From contig VBCJ01000101.1 of assembly GCA_005884335.1 (NCBI GenBank), forward strand, positions 1 through 11,548: 11,548 bases of DNA, read 5' to 3'. Below the pieces are notes generated by a model. That model saw only the letters and a list, made by a program, of their open reading frames with translations. It had not been told where the DNA came from and did no database searches. The position numbers and the translations under genes are program-made. Positions within the stretch are counted from its first letter, which is position 1, and each line of letters begins with the position of its first letter. Below, piece after piece: positions 1 through 6,710 of this stretch. This DNA is from Betaproteobacteria bacterium (lineage in GTDB: Bacteria; Pseudomonadota; Gammaproteobacteria; Burkholderiales; SG8-39).

Positions 1-17
1 GTGAGGGTAAGGAAATC

Positions 18-2513
18 GTGGCGAATCAGAAGCTTAACGTAAAAGCGCGCGCAAAAGCCATGGCAAGGCTCAAGGCGCAGAAAGCCAAGGCCGCCCAGCG
101 GCTGCGGGCGCAGAAAGAGCGCCTGCGGGCACGCAAGGCGCTGGAGCTCGCGCGTGCCAAGGCTGCCAAGGAAAAAGAGAGGCTTCGCAGGAAGAAAATG
201 AAGGAAGCGGCCCGAGCGAAGGCGGCGCGGGAAAAGGATAAGGCCCGTAAGGCCGTGAATGCGGCGCGGGCGAAGGCCGCAAAGGAGAAGGAGCGTGCCC
301 GGCTCAAGACTGCAAGGGAGAGGCAACGGGCGCGCAAGGCCCTAGAGCTGCAAAGAAAGCGCGAACGGGCTGCAAAGGAAAAGTTGCGCCTTAAGGCTGC
401 CAGAGAAAAACAGCGGGAGCGTGAGCGCATCGCGCGCGAAAAAGCCAAGGCGAAGGAGCTCGCTGCGCGCGAGAAGGCGAAAGCCAAGGAGCTCGCTGCG
501 CTGGAGAAGGCGAAGGCGAAGGAAGCGGCGCTCCTTGCCAAGCAGAAGGAAAAGGAGCTCAAGGCTCAGCTCAAGCTTCAGGCGCAGGAGCTCCTCAAAC
601 TGCGCAAGGCCGGCCGGCCGCGCCGCAACGGCGACGCCGAACGCGCGCTGCTGCTGCGCGCGGAGGCCCGGCCCGAGGACGCCGAAGCTCGCCGCACCCG
701 CCTGAAGAACCTCATCAAGCTCGGAAAAGAGCGCGGCTTCCTCACTTACGCCGAGATCAACGACCATCTGCCCGACGACATGGTGGATGCCGAGCAGATC
801 GAGTCCATCATCTCGACGTTCAACGACATGGGCATCCAGGTCTACGACGAGGCTCCGGATGCTGACACGCTGCTCATTTCCGAGACCGCGCCGGCAGGGG
901 TGCCGGACGAAGACGCGGAGGAGGAGGCCGAAGCGGCGCTCTCCACGGTCGACCCCGAATTCGGCCGCACCACCGACCCGGTGCGCATGTACATGCGCGA
1001 GATGGGATCGGTCGAGCTCCTCACGCGCGAAGGCGAGATCGAGATTGCAAAAAGGATCGAGGACGGCCTGAAGCACATGATCCAGGCGATCTCAGCCTGC
1101 CCGACGACCATCGCCGAAATCATAGATCTTGCCGGCAAGGTCGCCCGCGACGAGATGCGCATCGACGAACTGGTCGACGGTCTGATCGACCCGAACGCGA
1201 AGGACGAGCCGATCCAGGAGCTCGCCGACGACGTCGAACCCGAGGAAGAGGAAGAGACGGAAGGTGAGGACGACAGCGCCGCACTTTCGGCCACCCTCCT
1301 GCAGCTCAAGGAGGACGCGCTCGCGCGCTTTTCCAAGATCCACCGCCTCTACGAAAAGATGAAGCGGGCCCTGGCCGAGCACGGCCACCGCAGCAAGGAA
1401 TACGTCAGGGTGCGCGACCATATCGGCGGCGAGCTGATGAACATCCGCTTCACTGCGCGCATCATCGAGAAGTTGTGCGACAGCCTGCGCGGGATGGTGG
1501 ACGAGGTGCGCAGCCACGAGCGCGAGATCATGAACCTGTGCGTAAACAAGGGCAGCATGCTGCGGCCCCATTTCATCAAGGAGTTTCCCGGCAGCGAGAC
1601 GAACATGCGCTGGGTAAAGAACGAGATTGCAGCCGGGCGGCCCTGGAGCAACCTGCTGTCGCGCTTCGAGCCGAACATCCTCGAGCAACAGCAGAAGCTG
1701 CTCGCGATCCAGAAGCGGATCGGCATTCCCCTGAAAGACCTCAAGGACATCAACAAGCAGATGTCCACGGGTGAGGCGAAGGCCCGCCGCGCGAAGCGCG
1801 AAATGACGGAAGCAAACCTGCGCCTGGTGATCTCGATCGCGAAGAAGTATACCAACCGCGGTCTGCAGTTCCTCGACCTGATCCAGGAGGGGAACATCGG
1901 GCTGATGAAGGCGGTGGACAAGTTCGAATACCGCCGGGGCTACAAGTTCTCGACTTACGCCACGTGGTGGATCCGGCAGGCGATCACGCGCTCGATCGCC
2001 GACCAGGCCCGCACCATCCGCATTCCGGTGCACATGATCGAGACCATCAACAAGATGAACAGGATCTCCCGTCAGATCCTTCAGGAGACCGGGCAGGAAC
2101 CGGATCCCGCGACGCTCGCCCAGAAAATGGAGATGCCCGAGGACAAGATCCGCAAGATTCTCAAGATTTCCAAGGAGCCGATTTCGATGGAGACGCCGAT
2201 CGGCGACGACGACGACTCGCATCTGGGGGACTTCATCGAGGACCAGGCAACGCTCGCACCGAACGATGCAGCGATGTACGCATCCTTGCGGGAGGTCACC
2301 AAGGACGTTCTGGATTCCCTCACGCCGCGCGAAGCCAAAGTGCTGCGCATGCGCTTCGGCATCGAAATGAATACCGACCACACGCTGGAAGAGGTCGGCA
2401 AGCAGTTCGACGTCACACGCGAGCGTATCCGGCAGATCGAGGCGAAGGCGTTGCGCAAGCTTCGCCACCCGTCTCGCTCGGAGCGGCTGAAAAGTTTCCT
2501 GGACAACAATTGA
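18..2513 (+). CDS. rpoD: RNA polymerase primary sigma factor RpoD (sigma-70) with long basic N-terminal extension
   Basis: This is the housekeeping sigma factor that directs core RNA polymerase to -35/-10 promoters. The protein has 831 residues against 613 in E. coli. Residues 1 to about 222 are an almost uninterrupted Lys/Arg/Ala/Glu-rich, probably helical stretch. Region 1.1 follows (about 225-290, with the LTYAEINDHLPDD signature), then an acidic linker and region 1.2 (about 320-350, DPVRMYMREMG). A non-conserved domain fills about 350-585. Region 2 (about 585-685) contains NLRLVISIAKKY and the melting segment YKFSTYATWWIRQA. Region 3 leads to region 4 (about 757-831), with the helix-turn-helix EEVGKQFDVTRERIRQIEAKAL. 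The start used is a GTG with AAGGA four bases upstream. The frame is open to the window edge, so an earlier start cannot be excluded. The core is conserved and the identification is secure; only the extension is unusual. Confidence 0.97.
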   Translation: MANQKLNVKARAKAMARLKAQKAKAAQRLRAQKERLRARKALELARAKAAKEKERLRRKKMKEAARAKAAREKDKARKAVNAARAKAAKEKERARLKTARERQRARKALELQRKRERAAKEKLRLKAAREKQRERERIAREKAKAKELAAREKAKAKELAALEKAKAKEAALLAKQKEKELKAQLKLQAQELLKLRKAGRPRRNGDAERALLLRAEARPEDAEARRTRLKNLIKLGKERGFLTYAEINDHLPDDMVDAEQIESIISTFNDMGIQVYDEAPDADTLLISETAPAGVPDEDAEEEAEAALSTVDPEFGRTTDPVRMYMREMGSVELLTREGEIEIAKRIEDGLKHMIQAISACPTTIAEIIDLAGKVARDEMRIDELVDGLIDPNAKDEPIQELADDVEPEEEEETEGEDDSAALSATLLQLKEDALARFSKIHRLYEKMKRALAEHGHRSKEYVRVRDHIGGELMNIRFTARIIEKLCDSLRGMVDEVRSHEREIMNLCVNKGSMLRPHFIKEFPGSETNMRWVKNEIAAGRPWSNLLSRFEPNILEQQQKLLAIQKRIGIPLKDLKDINKQMSTGEAKARRAKREMTEANLRLVISIAKKYTNRGLQFLDLIQEGNIGLMKAVDKFEYRRGYKFSTYATWWIRQAITRSIADQARTIRIPVHMIETINKMNRISRQILQETGQEPDPATLAQKMEMPEDKIRKILKISKEPISMETPIGDDDDSHLGDFIEDQATLAPNDAAMYASLREVTKDVLDSLTPREAKVLRMRFGIEMNTDHTLEEVGKQFDVTRERIRQIEAKALRKLRHPSRSERLKSFLDNN
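435..533 (+). repeat. Three tandem 33-base units inside rpoD
   Basis: Three consecutive 33-base units (435-467, 468-500, 501-533) each encode an 11-residue block of the form (R/L)EKAKAKE(L/A)AA. The first two differ only at synonymous positions, and the third is more diverged (Leu at position 1, Ala at position 9). Looser copies of related blocks, such as ARAKAAKEKER and RARKALEL, occur upstream in the same extension. The pattern suggests that the extension grew by duplication. The period of 11 fits a straight charged helix better than a classical heptad coiled coil. Confidence 0.85.
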
Positions 2514-2544
2514 CGTTGCAGGACGGCGAAGCCGCCGCAACGTC
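2512..2544 (+). terminator. Hairpin at the end of rpoD, possible terminator
   Basis: The arms GACGTTGC (2512-2519) and GCAACGTC (2537-2544) are perfect 8-base complements. An inner CGGC/GCCG stem closes a GAA loop at 2524-2534. The left arm overlaps the TGA stop of rpoD. No T-tract follows (the next bases are TTCGCGCG), so this is a weak intrinsic terminator, or an mRNA 3' stabilising structure, rather than a certain terminator. Confidence 0.5.
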
Positions 2545-2616
2545 TTCGCGCGTTGCAGCGACGCCAGAGAGCCGCGGTGTCTCTCCGATCGTTTCCGCGC
2601 GCTGCTGAACGCGCGA

Positions 2617-2622
2617 TAGAAT
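2617..2622 (+). promoter_or_regulatory. Candidate -10 box for the tRNA gene
   Basis: TAGAAT matches five of six bases of the sigma70 -10 consensus and lies nine bases before the first tRNA base. It sits inside a small palindrome, CGATAG-AAT-CTATCG (2615-2629). The -35 side is poor: TTTCCG or TTCCGC at 18-19 bases spacing. The transcript would have almost no leader, so co-transcription from rpoD is an alternative. Confidence 0.3.
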
Positions 2623-2631
2623 CTATCGAAC

Positions 2632-2705
2632 GGGCCTGTAGCTCAGCTGGTTAGAGCAGAGGACTCATAATCCTTTGGTCCCTGGTTCGAATCCAGGCGG
2701 GCCCA
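2632..2705 (+). tRNA. tRNA-Ile2 (anticodon CAT, lysidine type)
   Basis: A complete 74-base cloverleaf can be folded. The acceptor stem is GGGCCTG/CGGGCCC with one T-G wobble. The D stem is GCTC/GAGC. The anticodon stem is GAGGA/TCCTT with loop CTCATAA and anticodon CAT at 2666-2668. The T stem is CCTGG/CCAGG with loop TTCGAAT, and the discriminator is A (2705). CAT could mean methionine, but the acceptor stem has C4-G69 and C5-G68, features reported as recognition elements of TilS, which converts C34 to lysidine so that the tRNA reads AUA as isoleucine. Ile2 is therefore preferred over elongator Met. The next bases are CTC, so the CCA end is not encoded and must be added after transcription. 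Confidence 0.85.
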
Positions 2706-2737
2706 CTCAGAATGCGTAGGCAGTCTTGGAGGAGGGA

Positions 2738-3190
2738 ATGGTAAAGCGCTTCTTTTTTTTCGCTGCCCTGGCGGCGATTGCGACGCCGGCTCAGGCTGCG
2801 ACAATGGAAGACGAAGTCCGTGCCGTCTTCGACAAGTACATAGCAGTCCAGAACGCGCATGATTTGAAGTCGATGCGAAGTCTTTTGGCGGACTCCCCGG
2901 ACCTTCTCTGGATCAGCCGAGGCAAACCTGTCTGGGGCCGGGAGGCCGCGCTCAAGAGCCTCGAGGAGCGTTACCGGGGCACTTGGCGCATCGATGTCGA
3001 CAGGAAAGAGCTGCGAATCATTTCGGTCAGCAGGCGCGTGGCGCAAGTCTACGCGCCGACGCAACTCACCGTCGGAGATCCAGGTGTCGACCCCGCCAAG
3101 GCTCGTCTCTACATCAACCTCGTGATGGTCAAGAAACCCGAAGGGTGGCAGATAGTGAGCATCTTGCCCATCCTTGTCGCGCCTCAGTAA
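2738..3190 (+). CDS. Exported NTF2/SnoaL-like small protein (DUF4440 type)
   Basis: This is a 150-residue protein with a clear Sec signal peptide: MVKR, a hydrophobic run rich in Phe and Ala, and a likely cleavage after AQA at residue 20. The mature part starts with a helix (EDEVRAVFDKYIAVQNAHDLKSM) and continues with the strand pattern of the NTF2/SnoaL cone fold (DLLWISRGKPVWGREAALK, then alternating strands to INLVMVKKPEGWQIVSILP). Such proteins are mostly small-molecule binders or enzymes, and the substrate cannot be read from sequence. The ATG at 2738 is chosen because GGAGG lies five bases upstream; a TTG at 2726 in the same frame would sit on the ribosome site itself. A run of eight T at 2753-2760 codes for part of the signal peptide. 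The gene converges on the - strand operon, whose last stop is 12 bases away. Confidence 0.8.
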   Translation: MVKRFFFFAALAAIATPAQAATMEDEVRAVFDKYIAVQNAHDLKSMRSLLADSPDLLWISRGKPVWGREAALKSLEERYRGTWRIDVDRKELRIISVSRRVAQVYAPTQLTVGDPGVDPAKARLYINLVMVKKPEGWQIVSILPILVAPQ

Positions 3191-3202
3191 GCGGGCCGGC
3201 GA

Positions 3203-4687
3203 TCAGAACTGGTAATAAAGAAACGGCGTGGTTTGTTCGCCCGCAATTACCAGGGCGATGATGATCAGTGCGGTAAATGCGAGACCCTGTGCGTTGAGTT
3301 TCCATCGCCAGCTCAAGATGCCCCTTGTTTTTTGCACGGAATCGACGCTGATATTCCAGCTGCCCATGACCTGTGGCGTATTGGGCGCCACCAGACAGGC
3401 TGCGGTCACAAGCAGGATCATCGCGAGCGTTTTCGCGATCACAACCTGGGACGGGACCGTAGCCCCGCCGAGTCCGGCCATGGAAGAGAGCACCGTCGCG
3501 CAGGTGTGAAGATCCGGGGAACGAAACATCACCATGCCTATCAGAGCCCCCAGCATGGTAAACACCCAAGCGAGCCAGACGGGCAACCTGACCAGACGGG
3601 CTTGCCGCCAAGCATGGTTGATGGCGAGGGCGATGCCCCACCAAGCTCCGAAAACAACGAAAGTCCAATTTGAGCCGTGCCAGAGCCCGGCCAGAAGAAA
3701 CGTCACCATGACCGGCATCGCATAGACTCGAACGAAACTGATCACGCGGCTCGTCTTTCGGATGGCCACGTAGCGGGCCTGCCTGACGGAAAGCGGCATG
3801 AACAGGTAACCGGTGAGGAACCGCGTCAAGGTCATGTGCCATCGCTGCCAGAATTCGATGGCGCTCGTCGCCCGCAACGGGGAATTGAAATTCAGGGGAA
3901 GGCGCAGCCCGAGGAGCACGCCCAGACCCAGCGCCATTTCCGAGTAACCCGAGAAGTCGAAATAGAGCTGTAAAAAATAGGACCATGATCCCAGCCAGGC
4001 GTCCCAAGTGCCGACCACCCCGTTCCTTTGTGCTTGCTCGAAGACGTGGTTGGCATACGGGGCAAAGCTCTCCGCGATGATGGCTTTCTTGAGCAACCCG
4101 ATCGAAAACACGGTGATGCCCACCGCAAAGCGATCGGTCGTGAGCCTGCCGATCTGGTCTCTTTGCGAAAAGAATTCCCGAGCCCCCACGATCGGGCCCG
4201 CGGTGACGTAGGCGAAGCACGACACGAAGAGAAGGTATTCCAAGAAGCTTTCCGGCGGCTCCATGTCGTTCGCCACGGCGACCAGATAACCGATCTGCTG
4301 AAAAGTGAAGAATGAGATGCCGATCGGGAACGCGATATCGGCAAACGGGACTGCAAATCCCGTGATTGCGTTGACATTGTCGATCAGAAAATTCGTGTAC
4401 TTGAATACGCCCAGGGCCAGCAGGTTTGCGGCGATGCCGAAGGCCAGCCAGCGTCTTCTGGAGCCGGCGGTGCTGCGAACGATCGAGTACGAGACCCGGT
4501 AGTTCAAGCCGGCCACGAGGATCAAGACCGGAAGCAGTTTCCATCCCCAAAGGCCGTAGAACACGAGAGAGGCTGCGGTGAGGGCGAATCGCGCTCCGGA
4601 AGAACCGTAGAGCCGTCTTCCCAGCAACACCGCGGCCAGCGCCAACGGCAGGAACGCCAGGATGAAAGTCAGTGAAGAAAACAACAT
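3203..4687 (-). CDS. MBOAT family membrane O-acyltransferase (DltB/AlgI-like)
   Basis: This is a polytopic inner-membrane protein of 494 residues, a normal length for AlgI/DltB relatives. The family accepts an acyl group from a cytoplasmic thioester and passes it across the membrane to a periplasmic acceptor or partner. Visible signatures are PIGISFFTFQ (121-130), LYFDFSGYSEMALG (241-254), FWQRWHMTLTRFL (279-291) with the first conserved His at 284, and AGLWHGSNWTFVVFGAWWG (333-351) with the proposed catalytic His at 337. Many hydrophobic segments lie between these. The C-terminus ends in PFLYYQF, the type of Tyr-containing tail proposed as an acyl-transfer motif in bacterial MBOAT/SGNH systems and supplied by DltX in Dlt operons. 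The ATG at 4687 is chosen over an in-frame start at 4759 because GGAG lies five bases upstream and the protein then begins in its first membrane helix. It is the last gene of the operon, 40 bases after the dehydratase gene. Confidence 0.93.
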   Translation of the reverse strand: MLFSSLTFILAFLPLALAAVLLGRRLYGSSGARFALTAASLVFYGLWGWKLLPVLILVAGLNYRVSYSIVRSTAGSRRRWLAFGIAANLLALGVFKYTNFLIDNVNAITGFAVPFADIAFPIGISFFTFQQIGYLVAVANDMEPPESFLEYLLFVSCFAYVTAGPIVGAREFFSQRDQIGRLTTDRFAVGITVFSIGLLKKAIIAESFAPYANHVFEQAQRNGVVGTWDAWLGSWSYFLQLYFDFSGYSEMALGLGVLLGLRLPLNFNSPLRATSAIEFWQRWHMTLTRFLTGYLFMPLSVRQARYVAIRKTSRVISFVRVYAMPVMVTFLLAGLWHGSNWTFVVFGAWWGIALAINHAWRQARLVRLPVWLAWVFTMLGALIGMVMFRSPDLHTCATVLSSMAGLGGATVPSQVVIAKTLAMILLVTAACLVAPNTPQVMGSWNISVDSVQKTRGILSWRWKLNAQGLAFTALIIIALVIAGEQTTPFLYYQF

Positions 4688-4727
4688 GCCCGCTCCTCGA
4701 TTCCTCGCTGACTCTCCCGGTCCGATT

Positions 4728-5576
4728 TCAAGACGGCTCGGCGGGAACCGGCCCGTCAAACTTGTCGAGGAAGTCGCGCGGAACGTACTTCAGCAGCAAA
4801 CCCTCGATCCGCAGCAGCGGTCGACCCCGTTCGTTGCGGATCTGGAGATCGGCGAGGACGTCATCCGCCCGACGCGTCAAAGCGGACTCCCCGACTTGGA
4901 CGAAACACGTCCCCCGTACGCTGCCATGGATCGAAAGACGGCGGATGCCCGTCGGCACCAGCAACCCGCCCGGTCGAATCGGCTTGTCCGAGTACTGCAG
5001 CAGGCACAAGACCGCCTGGATTGCGCCGTCCAGGAGAGCCGGGTTCATGGTCTCGCTGCGGCAGTCCCGATGATTTCCGGCGGACAAGTTGAACAACATG
5101 CCGTCCGCTAACTTGAGCACGGAGCGAATCACTTGGAGGCCGGGACCGTAGCGATAGCCGAGCCGGTCGAGCTCCGCGTACAACGCCCGAGGTTCGACCG
5201 GCTCGCCGCGCGCAGCCACGTCGAACATCAGGACGTTTGCCTTTGGCGCGCTCTCGCGTTCCTCCAACCGTCCGATGCACAGTAAATTCCTGCGCTCGTG
5301 GATGGTGAAGGAGGAGTTTCCCCATCTGACCTCGACTCTCAGTTGCTCGCGCGCCACGCCCGGCCGGCAGATCAGCACGTCCTTGAGCGCGGGACACGGC
5401 CGCTGCCGCGCCTGCGCTGCCGCGAGCGCCAAATCGACCATGCTGGCGCCGGGCAGAATGGACCGCCCGACAATGACATGATCGGCGAGGAGGCCGTCCG
5501 ACACTCCATAGGCCGCCCTGTAAACGGAATCGTCCCGGTAGGGTGCGGGCGCGCGTTCCTTGTCGGGCCGGGGCAT
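4728..5576 (-). CDS. Stand-alone polyketide-synthase-type dehydratase (double hotdog)
   Basis: This 282-residue protein looks like a PKS dehydratase domain freed from its megasynthase. Enzymes of this fold remove water from a 3-hydroxyacyl thioester on a carrier protein to give the enoyl form. Motifs are in the right order and spacing: HVIVGRSILP (33-42, the HxxxGxxxxP motif with catalytic His33), GYRYGP (140-145), and DGAIQ (183-187, with catalytic Asp183). The usual LPFxW motif is altered to LLVPTG (205-210). The ATG at 5576 lies four bases after the stop of the preceding gene, which favours translational coupling; no strong ribosome site is visible. An in-frame start at 5678 would add a low-complexity Arg/Pro-rich leader overlapping the upstream gene and is rejected. 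The likely substrate is an acyl group on the carrier protein encoded at the operon start; this is inferred from context. Confidence 0.85.
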   Translation of the reverse strand: MPRPDKERAPAPYRDDSVYRAAYGVSDGLLADHVIVGRSILPGASMVDLALAAAQARQRPCPALKDVLICRPGVAREQLRVEVRWGNSSFTIHERRNLLCIGRLEERESAPKANVLMFDVAARGEPVEPRALYAELDRLGYRYGPGLQVIRSVLKLADGMLFNLSAGNHRDCRSETMNPALLDGAIQAVLCLLQYSDKPIRPGGLLVPTGIRRLSIHGSVRGTCFVQVGESALTRRADDVLADLQIRNERGRPLLRIEGLLLKYVPRDFLDKFDGPVPAEPS

Positions 5577-5580
5577 GGCT

Positions 5581-6690
5581 TCAGGACGCCGGCAGCGCCG
5601 GGGCTGCCGGCGTCGTGGCTGCAGGTGCGGATTGCGCTGTTTCCTGACGGCTCTGCCGGCGGTTTTCCGGATCGGCAAAAATCATCAGCACGTCGGTGAA
5701 CGACGCCGACGGGGCATCTCGCGACCGGCTGACGTAAAGACGGGTATTCTCGGGCCGGAACTTGTTCTTGAACTGAAAATTTCCATCGTTGTTGAAAATT
5801 CGCGAGGCGTGCAACCCCCGCAGCATTTTCCCCACCCGGGGATCCTCCTCCGCACAGGCTTCCATTTGAGTCCCGAAGGTGGCCCCCAGGCTGAAGGAAC
5901 CCACACCCTCTTTGGTCAGGGTCTCCTGGATGCGGGAAATGGCGAATTCCAGCCCGCCCGGCGGCATGTCCGCGCCATAGAACTCGAGATCCATCAGGTA
6001 GCCGTTCGCCGCCGGGAGCCGGCTGATCACGATGGCGCTGTCGAGCTGCCCGTTGCGGTAGGTGAGAAACAGCCGGCAATGACCGGGGAGCTCTCCGTTT
6101 GCGATGCGGCCCTTGAAGTGCTCGACGTAGGGACCTAGCTGCTTTTTGCTCGCCTTCCATTCGTCCACGAGGCCGGCCACAGCGCGGTCTGTCGCCGGAT
6201 CGCTGCCGGCCCCGTATTCACGGGTCTCGCATTGTCCGTGCTTTTCGTAATGACTGATCTGATAGCGCAGGCGGCGCATCTTGGTCCCCTCCAGCGAGAA
6301 CCCGGCCAGACGGGGCAGCTTCTGCATCACGCCGAACGCAGTTGCGGTATGGCCCAGAGCCGCAAGCTCCCTGGCTTTCGGCTCCTCTTCGAGAATATTG
6401 GCGACCCGTTTCGCCTGCGCGGCATATTCGAACAAGTCGCCCGCGGCATCGGCGAAGCGCTCGTCGGGGCCCGCGTAGGCGAATGCGAACACGGTGCTCG
6501 GGCGCCGGTTGACGAAAAAGACGCCCCTTGCGTCCCGGGGGACGAACAAGTGCGGCGCCAAGCTCGAGCGGGCGACGGCCACGCTCAGCTCCCTGCCGAA
6601 CCGCGTCACCAGAGATTGCACGAAGTCCTGCATGGCGGGGTCGCGGTTCAGTTCGTCTTGCTCGACCCAGCGGGGCGCTCCTGTTTCCAT
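5581..6690 (-). CDS. GNAT-fold protein of DUF2156 / LPG-synthase C-terminal type
   Basis: This is a 369-residue soluble protein without membrane segments. The C-terminal two thirds resemble the catalytic domain of MprF-type aminoacyl-phosphatidylglycerol synthases and DUF2156 proteins. A basic segment, FSLEGTKMRRLRYQISHYEKHG (split here as FSLEGTKMRR at 131-140 and LRYQISHYEKHG at 141-152), matches their GxxxRxLRxxI region. YLMDLEFYGADMPPGGLEFA (231-250) matches the core strand and helix. FKNKFRPENTRLYVSR (307-322) matches the terminal FKxKFxPxxxPrYL motif. MprF domains transfer an amino acid from aminoacyl-tRNA to a lipid; whether this protein uses aminoacyl-tRNA, acyl-carrier or acyl-CoA cannot be decided. 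The N-terminal 120 residues are not recognised. The last 20 residues are an Ala/Pro/Thr tail. The start ATG is 20 bases after the preceding stop, with only a distant GAGG upstream. Confidence 0.65.
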   Translation of the reverse strand: METGAPRWVEQDELNRDPAMQDFVQSLVTRFGRELSVAVARSSLAPHLFVPRDARGVFFVNRRPSTVFAFAYAGPDERFADAAGDLFEYAAQAKRVANILEEEPKARELAALGHTATAFGVMQKLPRLAGFSLEGTKMRRLRYQISHYEKHGQCETREYGAGSDPATDRAVAGLVDEWKASKKQLGPYVEHFKGRIANGELPGHCRLFLTYRNGQLDSAIVISRLPAANGYLMDLEFYGADMPPGGLEFAISRIQETLTKEGVGSFSLGATFGTQMEACAEEDPRVGKMLRGLHASRIFNNDGNFQFKNKFRPENTRLYVSRSRDAPSASFTDVLMIFADPENRRQSRQETAQSAPAATTPAAPALPAS

Positions 6691-6710
6691 GTGATGGTGC
6701 CGCCTCGGCC

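Noticed and set aside
1092..2540. Minus-strand open frame of 482 codons opposite rpoD
   Set aside because: It lies wholly opposite conserved sigma-factor sequence. Long antisense frames are expected in GC-rich DNA, and the product looks like no known fold.
2753..2760. Run of eight T in the NTF2-like gene as a frame-shift site
   Set aside because: The frame is intact through the run and gives a good signal peptide, so there is no sign of slippage.
2651..3064. Minus-strand open frame of 137 codons over the tRNA and the NTF2-like gene
   Set aside because: Its end is the reverse translation of the tRNA (a well-known false peptide type ending in TRDQRIMSPLL), and the + strand gene has a signal peptide and ribosome site.
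2632..3203. tRNA as integration site for the operon as a genomic island
   Set aside because: No copy of the tRNA 3' end, no integrase and no transposase were seen on the far side of the operon.
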